DNA from: Planctomycetota bacterium
Lineage (GTDB): Bacteria; Planctomycetota; Phycisphaerae; UBA1845; CAIVHJ01
Direction of reading: 5' to 3'
Length of the DNA stretch: 6,726 nt
Assembly (NCBI GenBank): GCA_022565195.1
Contig: JADFJZ010000078.1
Location: 1 to 6,726, forward strand
Part shown: positions 1-6,615 of the stretch, one piece after another
Numbering within the stretch: position 1 is the first letter of the stretch
Layout of the letters: the number at the start of each line of letters is the position of its first letter
Position numbers and translations under genes: made by a program
The notes under the pieces: model-generated
The model's input: only the letters and a program-made list of their open reading frames with translations
Database searches by the model: none
Told to the model about the DNA's origin: nothing

Positions 1-888
1 AATTTCCTGTTCCACAATCAGGGCGGCCGCAAGTTTCGCAATGCCGGCCTGATCTCCGGCGTGTCGGCCAACTACGAAGGTTTCACGCAGGCGACGATGG
101 GCATCGCCGTCGGAGACGTCGATGGCAACGGCTACGCGGATCTTTTCACGACGAACTTCGCCAGCGACACCAACACGCTGCACGTCAACCTCGGCGACGG
201 TTTCTTCGAGGACCGCACCAGCCAGTACGGCCTGGCGATGATCAGCAGGCCTTACTTGTCGTGGGGCGCGGGTTTCTACGATTTCGACTCGGACGGCGAT
301 GAAGATTTGTTCGTCGCCAGCGGGCATGTCTACGCTGGTGCAACCAAGCACAAGCTGGACGCGGGTTACCAGCAGCCGCCGCTGCTGTTTGAACGCGGCG
401 AGCGCCGTTTTGGACTCAACAAAGAAGCCGGCGGGATGTTCAAGAGCCGGTACTCCGGCCGGGCGACCGCGTTCGGCGACATCGATGATGACGGCGACGT
501 GGATGTGGTGATGACGACGCTGAACGGGCCGGTGCGGATCTTCCGCAACGACTCGCCGCGGCGCAGCGTCGCAATTGTCGAACTTCGCGGGCCTCGCGGG
601 AATCCGCGCGGCCTGGGCAGCATGATCGAGCTGATCGCCGACGGGGTCACCGGGCAGCGCCGCTGGATCCACGGTGGGAGCTTTCAATCCTGCGACGCCC
701 CGCGCGCCTACTTCGGCCTGGGAAACTTGCCCCCGGATACAAAGCTCACCATTCGCGTCACTTGGCCCGACGGGAAAACCACTCAGCACCCCGGCGTGTC
801 ACCGAATCACCGGGTCGTCATTCCGCATTCGGGCGGCGGGCTCAAATCGACTGCAATCAACAGACGCAGCGACGAGAGCAAGCCGTAA
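1..888 (+). CDS. FG-GAP/VCBS repeat protein with ASPIC/UnbV domain (CRTAC1-like), 5'-truncated
   Basis: The reading frame is open from the first base, so the true start lies upstream; 295 residues are visible. Three acidic calcium-loop motifs of the FG-GAP/VCBS beta-propeller type are seen: DVDGNGYAD (visible residues about 39-47), DFDSDGDED (94-102) and DIDDDGDVD (160-168). A C-terminal ASPIC/UnbV domain follows from about residue 188, with the typical GGSFQS, YFGLG and VTWPDG blocks. Proteins of this build (CRTAC1 family) are usually secreted or surface-exposed and are abundant in Planctomycetes, Acidobacteria and Verrucomicrobia; their function is mostly unknown, with binding or adhesion assumed. 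Any signal peptide or N-terminal repeats are outside the window. After the UnbV domain there is only a short polar tail ending at a TAA, so the 3' end looks natural. The GTG at 61 is internal and not the real start. The family call is firm; the biological role is open. Confidence 0.9.
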   Translation, partial: NFLFHNQGGRKFRNAGLISGVSANYEGFTQATMGIAVGDVDGNGYADLFTTNFASDTNTLHVNLGDGFFEDRTSQYGLAMISRPYLSWGAGFYDFDSDGDEDLFVASGHVYAGATKHKLDAGYQQPPLLFERGERRFGLNKEAGGMFKSRYSGRATAFGDIDDDGDVDVVMTTLNGPVRIFRNDSPRRSVAIVELRGPRGNPRGLGSMIELIADGVTGQRRWIHGGSFQSCDAPRAYFGLGNLPPDTKLTIRVTWPDGKTTQHPGVSPNHRVVIPHSGGGLKSTAINRRSDESKP

Positions 889-986
889 GGCGTTTTCTCG
901 AAACCTCGTTGAGGCGCTACCGGTCCGCCCGCAGCGAGCCCGCAGCCTGAGCGCATGTTTCGCGGCCACGCAGCGCGCAGGTGTCA

Positions 987-1071
987 GCCCCGTAGGGGCC
1001 TAATGAAAATAGCCCAGCAGTTCACTGCTGGGATGAAAGAGTGCTATTGAGCCAATAAGTCCCTTGGGGAC
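987..1071 (+). repeat. Three-hairpin intergenic element, copy A
   Basis: Three stem-loops in order: GCCCC-GTA-GGGGC at 987-999, CCCAGCAG-TTCA-CTGCTGGG at 1013-1032 (8-base stem, 4-base loop), and GTCCC-TTG-GGGAC at 1059-1071. The linker between the first two ends in AATAG. The same order, spacing and loop recur in inverted orientation at 1119-1200. Similarity runs a few bases past the third hairpin (GACTGAAG here against GGCTGAGG in copy B). Known families of short palindromic intergenic repeats (REP/REPIN-like) look like this, but I cannot assign it to a named family. Confidence 0.75.
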
Positions 1072-1118
1072 GACTGAAGTGAAGTCGGCGAATGTTTCTG
1101 TGGTCGAGTGCCTCAGCC

Positions 1119-1200
1119 GTCCCTACGGGACTAAATTGTGGGCTTGGATTCGGAACCCAGCGATGAATCGCTGGGCTATTCTCAAATGTCCCTACGGGAC
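1119..1200 (-). repeat. Three-hairpin intergenic element, copy B (inverted relative to copy A)
   Basis: Read on the minus strand this copy gives GTCCC-GTA-GGGAC (1200-1188), a linker ending in AATAG, CCCAGCGA-TTCA-TCGCTGGG (1175-1156), a spacer of about 24 bases, and a second GTCCC-GTA-GGGAC (1131-1119). Against copy A, one base pair of the first stem and two of the middle stem differ on both sides, so pairing is kept while the TTCA loop is unchanged. The two copies face each other across 47 bases. Confidence 0.75.
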
Positions 1201-1290
1201 ACGAATGTTCCTATGCGCATGTCTCTACACATGTCTCTACGTGTCTCACCGGGACACGCATGTCCCTACGCAAATGTCCCTACGGGACAC
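1186..1290 (+). repeat. Degenerate direct-repeat array of ATGTCYCTAC units with hairpins
   Basis: Six near-copies of ATGTCYCTAC begin at 1186, 1205 (ATGTTCCTAT), 1219, 1231, 1260 and 1274. Spacing is irregular (19, 14, 12, 29 and 14 bases). The first and last units are full hairpins, TGTCCC-TAC-GGGACA, at 1187-1201 and 1275-1289. A third hairpin with an 8-pair stem (one G-T pair) lies at 1240-1258. The first unit is shared with the outer hairpin of copy B, so the array probably grew by duplication of that hairpin. Its last unit is about 36 bases from the pckA stop codon. Confidence 0.65.
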
Positions 1291-1325
1291 CCAGATGCTA
1301 AACAGATACTGGCCTGGACGGCACG

Positions 1326-2918
1326 CTACTTCGGGCCGGCGCTGAGCACTTCGGCGGGGACGCCTTCGAATTTCTTGAAGTTCTCTTTGAAGCGCTCTGC
1401 CAGTTCCGTGTTCTTGGCTTGATAGGCGCCTTTGTCCTGCCAAGTGTTCTGCGGAACGAGCACCTCGGCGGGCACGTCCGGGCAGCTCTTGGGAATCTTC
1501 AGGCCGAAGACGGGGCCGGTGGTGTATTCGACGTTGTCCAGCGCTCCGGCGAGGGCGGCGTTGAGCATGGCCCGGGTGTGCGGCAGGCTCATGCGCTGGC
1601 CGACGCCGTAAGGCCCGCCGGTCCAGCCGGTGTTGACCAGCCAGCAGCGGGCGTGGTGCTGCTTGAGGCGGTCGGCCAACATGCGGGCGTAGGTCATCGG
1701 CTTTTGCGTGAAAAACGGCGCCCCGAAGAGCGAGCTGAACGTCGCTTCCGGTTCGGTGATGCCGGCTTCGGTCCCGGCGACCTTGGCAGTGTAGCCGGAC
1801 AGGAAGTGGTACATGGCCTGCTCTTCAGTCAGCCGCGAGATCGGCGGCAACACGCCGAATGCATCGCAAGTCAAAAAGACCACGTTCTTCGGGTGGCCGC
1901 CGATGCTGGGCGTGACAATGTTGTCAATGTACTCGAGCGGATAGCCGGCCCGCGTGTTTTCGGTACGGGAGTCGTCGTCGTAGTCGGGCAGGCGCGTGAC
2001 TGGATCGATTATGACGTTTTCCAAAACACTGCCGAACTTCAGCGCCCGGTAGATCTGCGGCTCGGTCTCTTCGGACAGCTTGATGCACTTGGCATAGCAG
2101 CCGCCCTCGAAGTTGAACACACCGGTCGGGCTCCAGCCGTGCTCGTCGTCGCCGATCAATCTCCGTTGCGGATCGGCGGAGAGCGTGGTCTTGCCCGTGC
2201 CGCTCAGTCCGAAGAATAGGGCTGTGTCACCATCGGAGCCCACGTTGGCGCTGCAATGCATGGGCAACACGTCGCGCTGCGGCAAAAGGTGGTTCATGAT
2301 GGTGAAGACGCTTTTCTTGATCTCGCCGGCGTAGTGCAACCCGCCGAGAAGGATCATGTGCTGCTCAAAATCGATGATGACGAACGCTTCGGAGTGGGTA
2401 CCGTGTTGCACTGGGTCGGCCTGAAAGCTCGGCAGGCCGAGAATCGTGAAATCGGGAACATGGTTTCCTGTGGTGCCGACCGGCGGGCGCACAAACATGG
2501 TCCGTGCGAAGAGGCTGTGCCAGGCATACTCGGTGATCACGCGGATGGGCAGGCGATAATCCGGGTCAGCCCCCGCAAAACAGTCCTGCACGTAAACATG
2601 TTTGCCGGCCAGAGAGGCGATCATGTCCTTGCGGAGCTTGTCGAAACGCGCGCGCTCGATGGGCACATTGATCTTGCCCCAGTTGACCAGTTCTTGCGAG
2701 GGCGTGGACTTCACAAGGAACTTATCGTTGGGCGATCGGCCGGTGCGGCTGCCGGTCTCGGCGACCAGCGCGCCGTTGGCGGCCAATTGGCCCTCGCCGA
2801 GGCGGACGGCGTGCTCTACCAACTCGGCGGATCCCAGGTTCCAGTACGCGGTGCCGACGTTGCTCAAACCATGTTCATCGATACCATATTTGCTCGGAGA
2901 GAAACCTTTAGTTTCCAC
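1326..2918 (-). CDS. pckA: Phosphoenolpyruvate carboxykinase (ATP), EC 4.1.1.49
   Basis: PckA converts oxaloacetate plus ATP to phosphoenolpyruvate, CO2 and ADP in the cytoplasm, the committed step of gluconeogenesis. It can run in reverse in some anaerobes. From the chosen GTG the protein has 530 residues, matching the usual 525-540. Visible motifs (530-residue numbering): TGRSPND near 58-64 with the substrate-binding Arg60, HYAGEIKK near 185-192 (metal and substrate Lys region), P-loop GLSGTGKTT at 237-245, metal-binding GDDEHGW at 256-262, ENTRAGYPLEY at 320-330, and NTGWTGGPYG near 429-438. The sequence aligns end to end with Escherichia coli PckA as I remember it, so the enzyme looks intact, and the P-loop and GDDEHGW form identify the ATP type, not the GTP type. 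An in-frame ATG at 3083 would add 55 residues, but that stretch is unlike any PckA N-terminus and overlaps the divergent promoter. It is monocistronic as far as seen. Confidence 0.96.
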   Translation of the reverse strand: METKGFSPSKYGIDEHGLSNVGTAYWNLGSAELVEHAVRLGEGQLAANGALVAETGSRTGRSPNDKFLVKSTPSQELVNWGKINVPIERARFDKLRKDMIASLAGKHVYVQDCFAGADPDYRLPIRVITEYAWHSLFARTMFVRPPVGTTGNHVPDFTILGLPSFQADPVQHGTHSEAFVIIDFEQHMILLGGLHYAGEIKKSVFTIMNHLLPQRDVLPMHCSANVGSDGDTALFFGLSGTGKTTLSADPQRRLIGDDEHGWSPTGVFNFEGGCYAKCIKLSEETEPQIYRALKFGSVLENVIIDPVTRLPDYDDDSRTENTRAGYPLEYIDNIVTPSIGGHPKNVVFLTCDAFGVLPPISRLTEEQAMYHFLSGYTAKVAGTEAGITEPEATFSSLFGAPFFTQKPMTYARMLADRLKQHHARCWLVNTGWTGGPYGVGQRMSLPHTRAMLNAALAGALDNVEYTTGPVFGLKIPKSCPDVPAEVLVPQNTWQDKGAYQAKNTELAERFKENFKKFEGVPAEVLSAGPK

Positions 2919-2923
2919 GGCGG

Positions 2924-2930
2924 TCCCCTT
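2924..2930 (-). promoter_or_regulatory. Ribosome binding site deciding the pckA GTG start
   Basis: On the minus strand AAGGGGA lies five bases before a GTG (2918-2916). This gives a 530-residue PckA starting VETKGFSPSKYG, with the expected family length. The in-frame ATG codons further up (3083 and 3008) would add 55 or 30 residues unlike the family. Confidence 0.6.
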
Positions 2931-3067
2931 GCTCCCTGAAGTTGTGGCTGTTTGTGTGTGTTGCAAATCGATTCTCCGCCTCGACGGTTCGTTTTGGAAT
3001 CCTGGCATTTGGCCCGTCAACAAGTTTAATCGGCCGATGCCCCACCGCAAGCCATGCCTTTCCGCTC

Positions 3068-3094
3068 TTGACAAGCGAGACACTCACGTATAAT
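3068..3094 (+). promoter_or_regulatory. Sigma-70-type promoter for the ABC operon
   Basis: A perfect TTGACA (3068-3073) and a perfect TATAAT (3089-3094) are separated by 15 bases, slightly short of the usual 16-18. A second, overlapping -10 choice, TAATTA at 3091-3096, would give a 17-base spacer. Transcription would start near 3101-3105, leaving a 5' leader of about 70 bases before the ATG at 3175. The site lies in the divergent gap between pckA and the ABC ATPase gene and points toward the latter. The hexamers are seen directly; activity is inferred. Confidence 0.6.
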
Positions 3095-3174
3095 TACTCC
3101 GGAGCCGCCCAATATCGAGCGGCAAGGGTGATTCAAACCATCTATTTGACCATGAAACAGGTCGATCGACAGAC

Positions 3175-4113
3175 ATGATAGAAGTCCGGAATCTGACCAA
3201 ATGGTTCGGCCCCGTCCTCGCGGTCAAAGATATCAGCTTTGACGTGGCTGAAGGGCAAATTGTGGGGTTTTTGGGCCCTAACGGGGCCGGCAAGTCCACC
3301 ACCCTGCGAATCCTCACAGGCTACCAAGCTGCCAACAGCGGCTCCGCGCGGGTCGCGGGGTTCGATGTTTTCACTGAGTCCATGAAGGTCCGGCAGCACA
3401 TTGGGTATCTGCCCGAATCGACGCCGATGTACCCGGAGATGCGCGTGCGGGAGTTTCTGAAGTTCCGGGCCAAGCTGAAAGGGGTGCCCAGGGCAGAAAT
3501 TGCCAAGCGAATCGAATATGTCTCCGGAGAGTGCTGGCTGGAGGAATTCATTGACCGCCCGATCGGGCAACTATCCAAGGGTATGAAGCAACGAGTCGGC
3601 TTGGCGGACGCACTGATCAATGACCCCAAAGTCCTGTTTCTGGATGAGCCGACCATCGGGCTGGACCCCACGCAGATCCGCCAGACGCGAAACTTGATCG
3701 CCAAGCTGGGCGAGCGGCACACTGTGATGCTCAGTTCGCACATCCTCTCGGAAGTCGAGGCGATTTGCTCGGACGTGATCATCATCGCCCGCGGCGAAGT
3801 GGTGGCCCAGGGCTCGCCGAGCGAGTTGCGCGCCAAGATCAGCAAGTCGTCGCGGCTCATTTCAGAGATCAAAGGCCAGGACGGCGAGGTGGCCGCCGCG
3901 GTCAAGGGCCTGGCCGGCGTGCGCCGAGTCGATTCGCAGAGCACCGACGGCTGGTGTCGCCTGAGCATTGACACGAAGCCCGGATCCGATGTACGACCTT
4001 TGGTGGCCAAGCTGGCCGCCGACAAGGGCTGGGAATTGCGTGAGATTCGACATGAAGTTGCGAGCTTGGAAGACTTCTTCATAAAAATTGTGGCGGAGCA
4101 GAGTCGGGCGTGA
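3175..4113 (+). CDS. ABC transporter ATP-binding protein, GldA-like
   Basis: This is the cytoplasmic ATPase of an ABC-2-type transporter, 312 residues, a normal length. Motifs in order: Walker A GPNGAGKST (34-42), GYLPESTPMYPEM (78-90) in the Q-loop position with the family's YLPE variant and no glutamine, signature LSKGMKQR (133-140) in place of LSGGQ, Walker B VLFLDEPT (153-160), D-loop GLDP (162-165), and switch His189 in SSHILSEVE. All catalytic positions for ATP hydrolysis are present. The C-terminal ~100 residues form the accessory domain common in GldA, NodI and DrrA relatives, ending in LEDFFIKIV. It is the first gene of the cluster; the permease follows after about 148 bases. The ATG has only a weak upstream AGG (3159-3161). 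GldA is named for Flavobacterium gliding, but the same set is widespread in non-gliding bacteria, so gliding should not be assumed. The substrate is unknown. Confidence 0.92.
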   Translation: MIEVRNLTKWFGPVLAVKDISFDVAEGQIVGFLGPNGAGKSTTLRILTGYQAANSGSARVAGFDVFTESMKVRQHIGYLPESTPMYPEMRVREFLKFRAKLKGVPRAEIAKRIEYVSGECWLEEFIDRPIGQLSKGMKQRVGLADALINDPKVLFLDEPTIGLDPTQIRQTRNLIAKLGERHTVMLSSHILSEVEAICSDVIIIARGEVVAQGSPSELRAKISKSSRLISEIKGQDGEVAAAVKGLAGVRRVDSQSTDGWCRLSIDTKPGSDVRPLVAKLAADKGWELREIRHEVASLEDFFIKIVAEQSRA

Positions 4114-4148
4114 GCGCACCAACCAGCAACAGAGTATTTTCCGTTCGT

Positions 4149-4200
4149 GGGTCCGCGCGGGCTCCCGACAAGTCGGGATTCTCCCGGCGCGCCGGGACCC
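4149..4200. repeat. GC-rich double palindrome in the ATPase-permease spacer
   Basis: Two strong inverted repeats sit side by side: TCCCGAC-AA-GTCGGGA at 4163-4178, and a perfect 16-base palindrome TCCCGGCG/CGCCGGGA at 4182-4197. An outer pair, GGGTCC at 4149-4154 and GGACCC at 4195-4200, encloses both. No T-run follows directly, so a simple intrinsic terminator is unlikely. It may be an intergenic repeat copy, or an RNA structure that uncouples expression of the first gene from the next two. Confidence 0.6.
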
Positions 4201-4248
4201 GCGGCTCGTTGGGTATTTGCGAGTCGGCGCGGTTCGGTAGTTTTTCGT

Positions 4249-4253
4249 AGGAG
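4249..4253 (+). promoter_or_regulatory. Ribosome binding site deciding the permease start
   Basis: AGGAG at 4249-4253 lies eight bases before a GTG at 4262, which is ideal spacing. The alternative TTG at 4256 is only two bases away from it, too close for normal initiation. The GTG is therefore preferred. Confidence 0.6.
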
Positions 4254-4261
4254 TTTTGATC

Positions 4262-4981
4262 GTGCGAGGCGCACTTACCATTACGCAACGCGAGCTGTTG
4301 GCGTTTTTCTGTTCGCCGATTGCTTATGTCGTGCTGGTGGTTTTTCTGGCGCTCAACGGCTACTTCTTCAGCTTCATCAATTTGACCTCCGGCGAGGAAG
4401 CGTCGCTGCGGTTTCTGTTCGGGCGTTTCATGCCGTTGGTGTTGCTGTTTATCATGCCCATGCTGACCATGCGGCTGATGAGTGAGGAATTCCGGCAGGG
4501 CACCATCGAGTCGCTTATGACCGCGCCGGTCAGCGACGCCGCCGTCATTGTGGGTAAGTTTCTGGGAACGTTCATCTTCTACGGTCTGCTGCTGGCGACC
4601 ACGCTGGTGTACGTGTTGGCCGTCTCGATGTTTGGTGATCCGGATATCGGCGCCCTGGTTGCGGGTTACATTGGCCTGCTTTTGATGGGCGGGCTGTACA
4701 TTGCGGTTGGGCTGTTCTTTTCGACGTGTACGAGCAATCAAATCATCGCGGTGCTGACCAGCTTTTCGGTGCTGGCCGTGCTGGCCGTGCTGATTGATCG
4801 ATTCGCTTCTCATGTGGAGGGTCGGCTGCGGGTGGTGCTTCAGCACATCTCCGTCGGGCATCAATTCTCGGAATTCGTGCAGGGGGCGATCAATCTGAAC
4901 AGTGTTTTGTTCTTCGTGACCTCCACGGTTTTCCTGTTGTTTATATCCGTGAAAGTACTGGAGTCGCGGCGATGGCGGTAG
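4262..4981 (+). CDS. ABC-2 type transporter permease, GldF-like
   Basis: This is the membrane subunit that should pair with the upstream ATPase. It is 239 residues from the chosen GTG, close to the usual ~240 of GldF-type permeases. Six hydrophobic helices are visible at about 20-38, 56-73, 100-122, 131-154, 160-178 and 212-231. The hallmark loop after helix 2, RLMSEEFRQGTIESLMTAPV (71-90), matches the conserved RL-EE--GT-E-L-T-PV pattern of the family, followed by VGKFLG before helix 3. The first ~18 residues form the amphipathic stretch typical of these permeases, ending before the first helix. Its stop codon overlaps the start of the next gene by 10 bases, so the two are probably translationally coupled. 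The TTG at 4256 is the only competing start and changes the protein by two residues. Family assignment is firm; the transported substrate cannot be deduced. Confidence 0.9.
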   Translation: MRGALTITQRELLAFFCSPIAYVVLVVFLALNGYFFSFINLTSGEEASLRFLFGRFMPLVLLFIMPMLTMRLMSEEFRQGTIESLMTAPVSDAAVIVGKFLGTFIFYGLLLATTLVYVLAVSMFGDPDIGALVAGYIGLLLMGGLYIAVGLFFSTCTSNQIIAVLTSFSVLAVLAVLIDRFASHVEGRLRVVLQHISVGHQFSEFVQGAINLNSVLFFVTSTVFLLFISVKVLESRRWR

Positions 4982-6615
4982 AGAAGAGCAAGCAGACAGC
5001 CGCGACGAGCGGCGCCCAGGCTCCGATGCAGTTCGCCGGGCGGCGCTGGACCGTCGGCACGATGGTGACGGTGAGCATCATCTTCGCGGCGGGCCTGATG
5101 ATCCTTGTTCAGTTCATGGCCTTTCGCGCCCAAAGACCGCTGAAATGGGATTTGACGTCCAGCGGCATCAACTCGCTGAACGTCGGCACGCGCGGCGTGC
5201 TGGACAGCCTGGGCGAGCGTAAGGTTTATCTCACCAGCCTGTATCTGGAGACGGACATCGAGACCGACGCCCAGCGCAAATTCCGCCGGGCGGTCGATGA
5301 TCTGCTGCGCCTCTATCAGGCGGAAAAGCCGTCGCGCATCGAGATCGGCTGGATCAACCCGCTCAAGGACCAGCCCAAGCTTCGGACACTTCTGGAACGT
5401 GTCCGCAGCCGGGAACTGTTCAAGACCGAAACCGAGCCCTATGCCGCTGCGATCGAGCGCTTCGAGAAGGAAATCCATGAGCCGTTCCAATTGCAATTGC
5501 AGGGCTTCATTGGCCGGTTGAACATGATCGACCAAAGCGCCGCCATCGGCGGCGGCGCCCCGCCGTCGGGCGGGATTGTCAACGCCCTGGAATCGTGGCT
5601 GACCCTCGGCAGAAAGGTCATCGAGGATCTGGCCACAATCCGAACCCAGCCGCTGCCGCCTTACTCGGCAGCGACCGTGAGCATCAGAACCTTCTATGAC
5701 ACCGTGGGCTCCAAACTCGATTTGGTAATCAACACGCCGCCCGAGCGGCTTCTTCGCGGAGACCAAATCGACCCGGCGGTTCTGGACGTGCTCGCGTCGA
5801 TGAAAACGGATCTCAAGCCGTGGGTCGAGCGGTTTGAGACGGAGAAGCAAAAGATTCAAGACCTGCCGGCCCTGGAACTGGATGAGCTGGAACGGTCGTT
5901 GCAGCAAAACAACGTGATCGTGGTCGAGTCGGAGGACGGGGCCAAGGCGCTGTCTTTCGAGGAAGTTTGGCCGGCGCTGCGCGAGGGGACCTTCGTCGGC
6001 CCCAACGAATTCGACAAGCGCCGCTTCGCCGGCGAAGGCGCCATCACGCCGACGATCCTGCAATTGATCCAAAAAGAAAAGACGGCCCTGGTCTTCACGC
6101 GGAGCGGTGGACAACCGCTCTTCGGCATGAGCGGGTTCGGCATGAACGCCCAGCGCGGCTCCCACGTGGCACTCAAAGCCGAGTTGGAGAAACTCAATTA
6201 CCTGGTCAAGGAATGGGACGTCAAACAGTCGAAGACCAAGCCCACGTTCGATACGCCGCCGACGAAAACGATCTACATTGTGCTGCGCCCAGGACCGAGC
6301 AGGGGCCAGCAGGGTATGCCCCTGCCCGGCACAGTGACCCCCAGGAACCGGCCGGGGGTGCTTCCCGCCATCGCCGATCAGGATCCGGTCAGTTTGGTCG
6401 TCAGTCGGTTCGATGCTCACCCCAACGAACGGACGCACGCTATGCTACACGAGCGTCGGAACCGTTTGATTATTTCAGTCGGCACGATCGAACTACATAA
6501 AGTCAGGTCAATGACCCCGTCAAACCAACAGGGCACTGCATTGACAAGTGCCGGAACAGAACAAAGGCCGTCGGCCATTTCCACACATGGAGCCGGTCGT
6601 ATTAGGCCTGGATAG
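4972..6615 (+). CDS. GldG-like ABC auxiliary protein, 3' part disrupted
   Basis: The ATG overlaps the end of the permease gene, as in other GldF-GldG pairs. The product has a short cytoplasmic tail, one membrane helix at about 29-50, then a long extracytoplasmic part. RPLKWDLTSSGINSLN (55-70) is the hallmark start of the GldG N-terminal domain (D-T----SLS pattern). A charged, probably helical stretch with an AIGGGAPPSGG linker (191-201) covers roughly 100-310. The second GldG-like domain is seen from FAGEGAITPTILQLIQ (352-367) through TALVFTRSGG to TIYIVLRPGP (433-442). Resemblance fades after about 480, and residues 482-547 look random, with codons ending more often in A or T. The expected remainder, including the C-terminal membrane anchor known for GldG, is missing before the TAG at 6613-6615. 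The gene is therefore either a truncated pseudogene or crosses an assembly join or rearrangement. The N-terminal assignment is firm; the C-terminus is doubtful. Confidence 0.8.
   Translation: MAVEKSKQTAATSGAQAPMQFAGRRWTVGTMVTVSIIFAAGLMILVQFMAFRAQRPLKWDLTSSGINSLNVGTRGVLDSLGERKVYLTSLYLETDIETDAQRKFRRAVDDLLRLYQAEKPSRIEIGWINPLKDQPKLRTLLERVRSRELFKTETEPYAAAIERFEKEIHEPFQLQLQGFIGRLNMIDQSAAIGGGAPPSGGIVNALESWLTLGRKVIEDLATIRTQPLPPYSAATVSIRTFYDTVGSKLDLVINTPPERLLRGDQIDPAVLDVLASMKTDLKPWVERFETEKQKIQDLPALELDELERSLQQNNVIVVESEDGAKALSFEEVWPALREGTFVGPNEFDKRRFAGEGAITPTILQLIQKEKTALVFTRSGGQPLFGMSGFGMNAQRGSHVALKAELEKLNYLVKEWDVKQSKTKPTFDTPPTKTIYIVLRPGPSRGQQGMPLPGTVTPRNRPGVLPAIADQDPVSLVVSRFDAHPNERTHAMLHERRNRLIISVGTIELHKVRSMTPSNQQGTALTSAGTEQRPSAISTHGAGRIRPG

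Larger units (their letters stand above)
889..1325. other. Convergent intergenic region filled with hairpin repeats
   Basis: This gap lies between the 3' ends of the CRTAC1-like gene (+) and pckA (-). I see no credible gene: the short open frames here are built from the repeats and resemble no protein. The first ~95 bases (889-983) are GC-rich with no clear structure. The rest holds two inverted three-hairpin elements and a run of ATGTCYCTAC units, listed separately. No classic stem-plus-T-run terminator is visible for either flanking gene, so the hairpins may serve as transcript ends for both. Confidence 0.7.

Noticed and set aside
987..1290. Possible CRISPR array
   Set aside because: The units are short, degenerate, irregularly spaced palindromes without constant-length unique spacers, and no cas gene is near.
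1064..1422. Short plus-strand frames in the repeat region (1064-1345, 1138-1422)
   Set aside because: Their peptides simply translate the ATGTCYCTAC repeats (MSLRDT-, CPYGT-type runs) and run into the pckA 3' end.
1419..2219. Long plus-strand frames across pckA (also 2256-2939)
   Set aside because: These are shadows of the strongly conserved PckA coding strand.
4163..4197. Intrinsic terminator after the ABC ATPase gene
   Set aside because: The stems are strong but no T-run follows on the plus strand, and the functionally linked permease gene lies just downstream.
3321..4274. A 317-residue minus-strand frame opposite the ABC ATPase
   Set aside because: The plus strand carries every ABC ATPase motif; the opposite frame is Ser/Arg-rich with no domain.
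4861..6438. A 525-residue open frame on the minus strand across the GldG-like gene
   Set aside because: It is a high-GC shadow frame opposite a well-supported gene. Its protein is rich in Arg, Gly and Leu with no recognisable motif.
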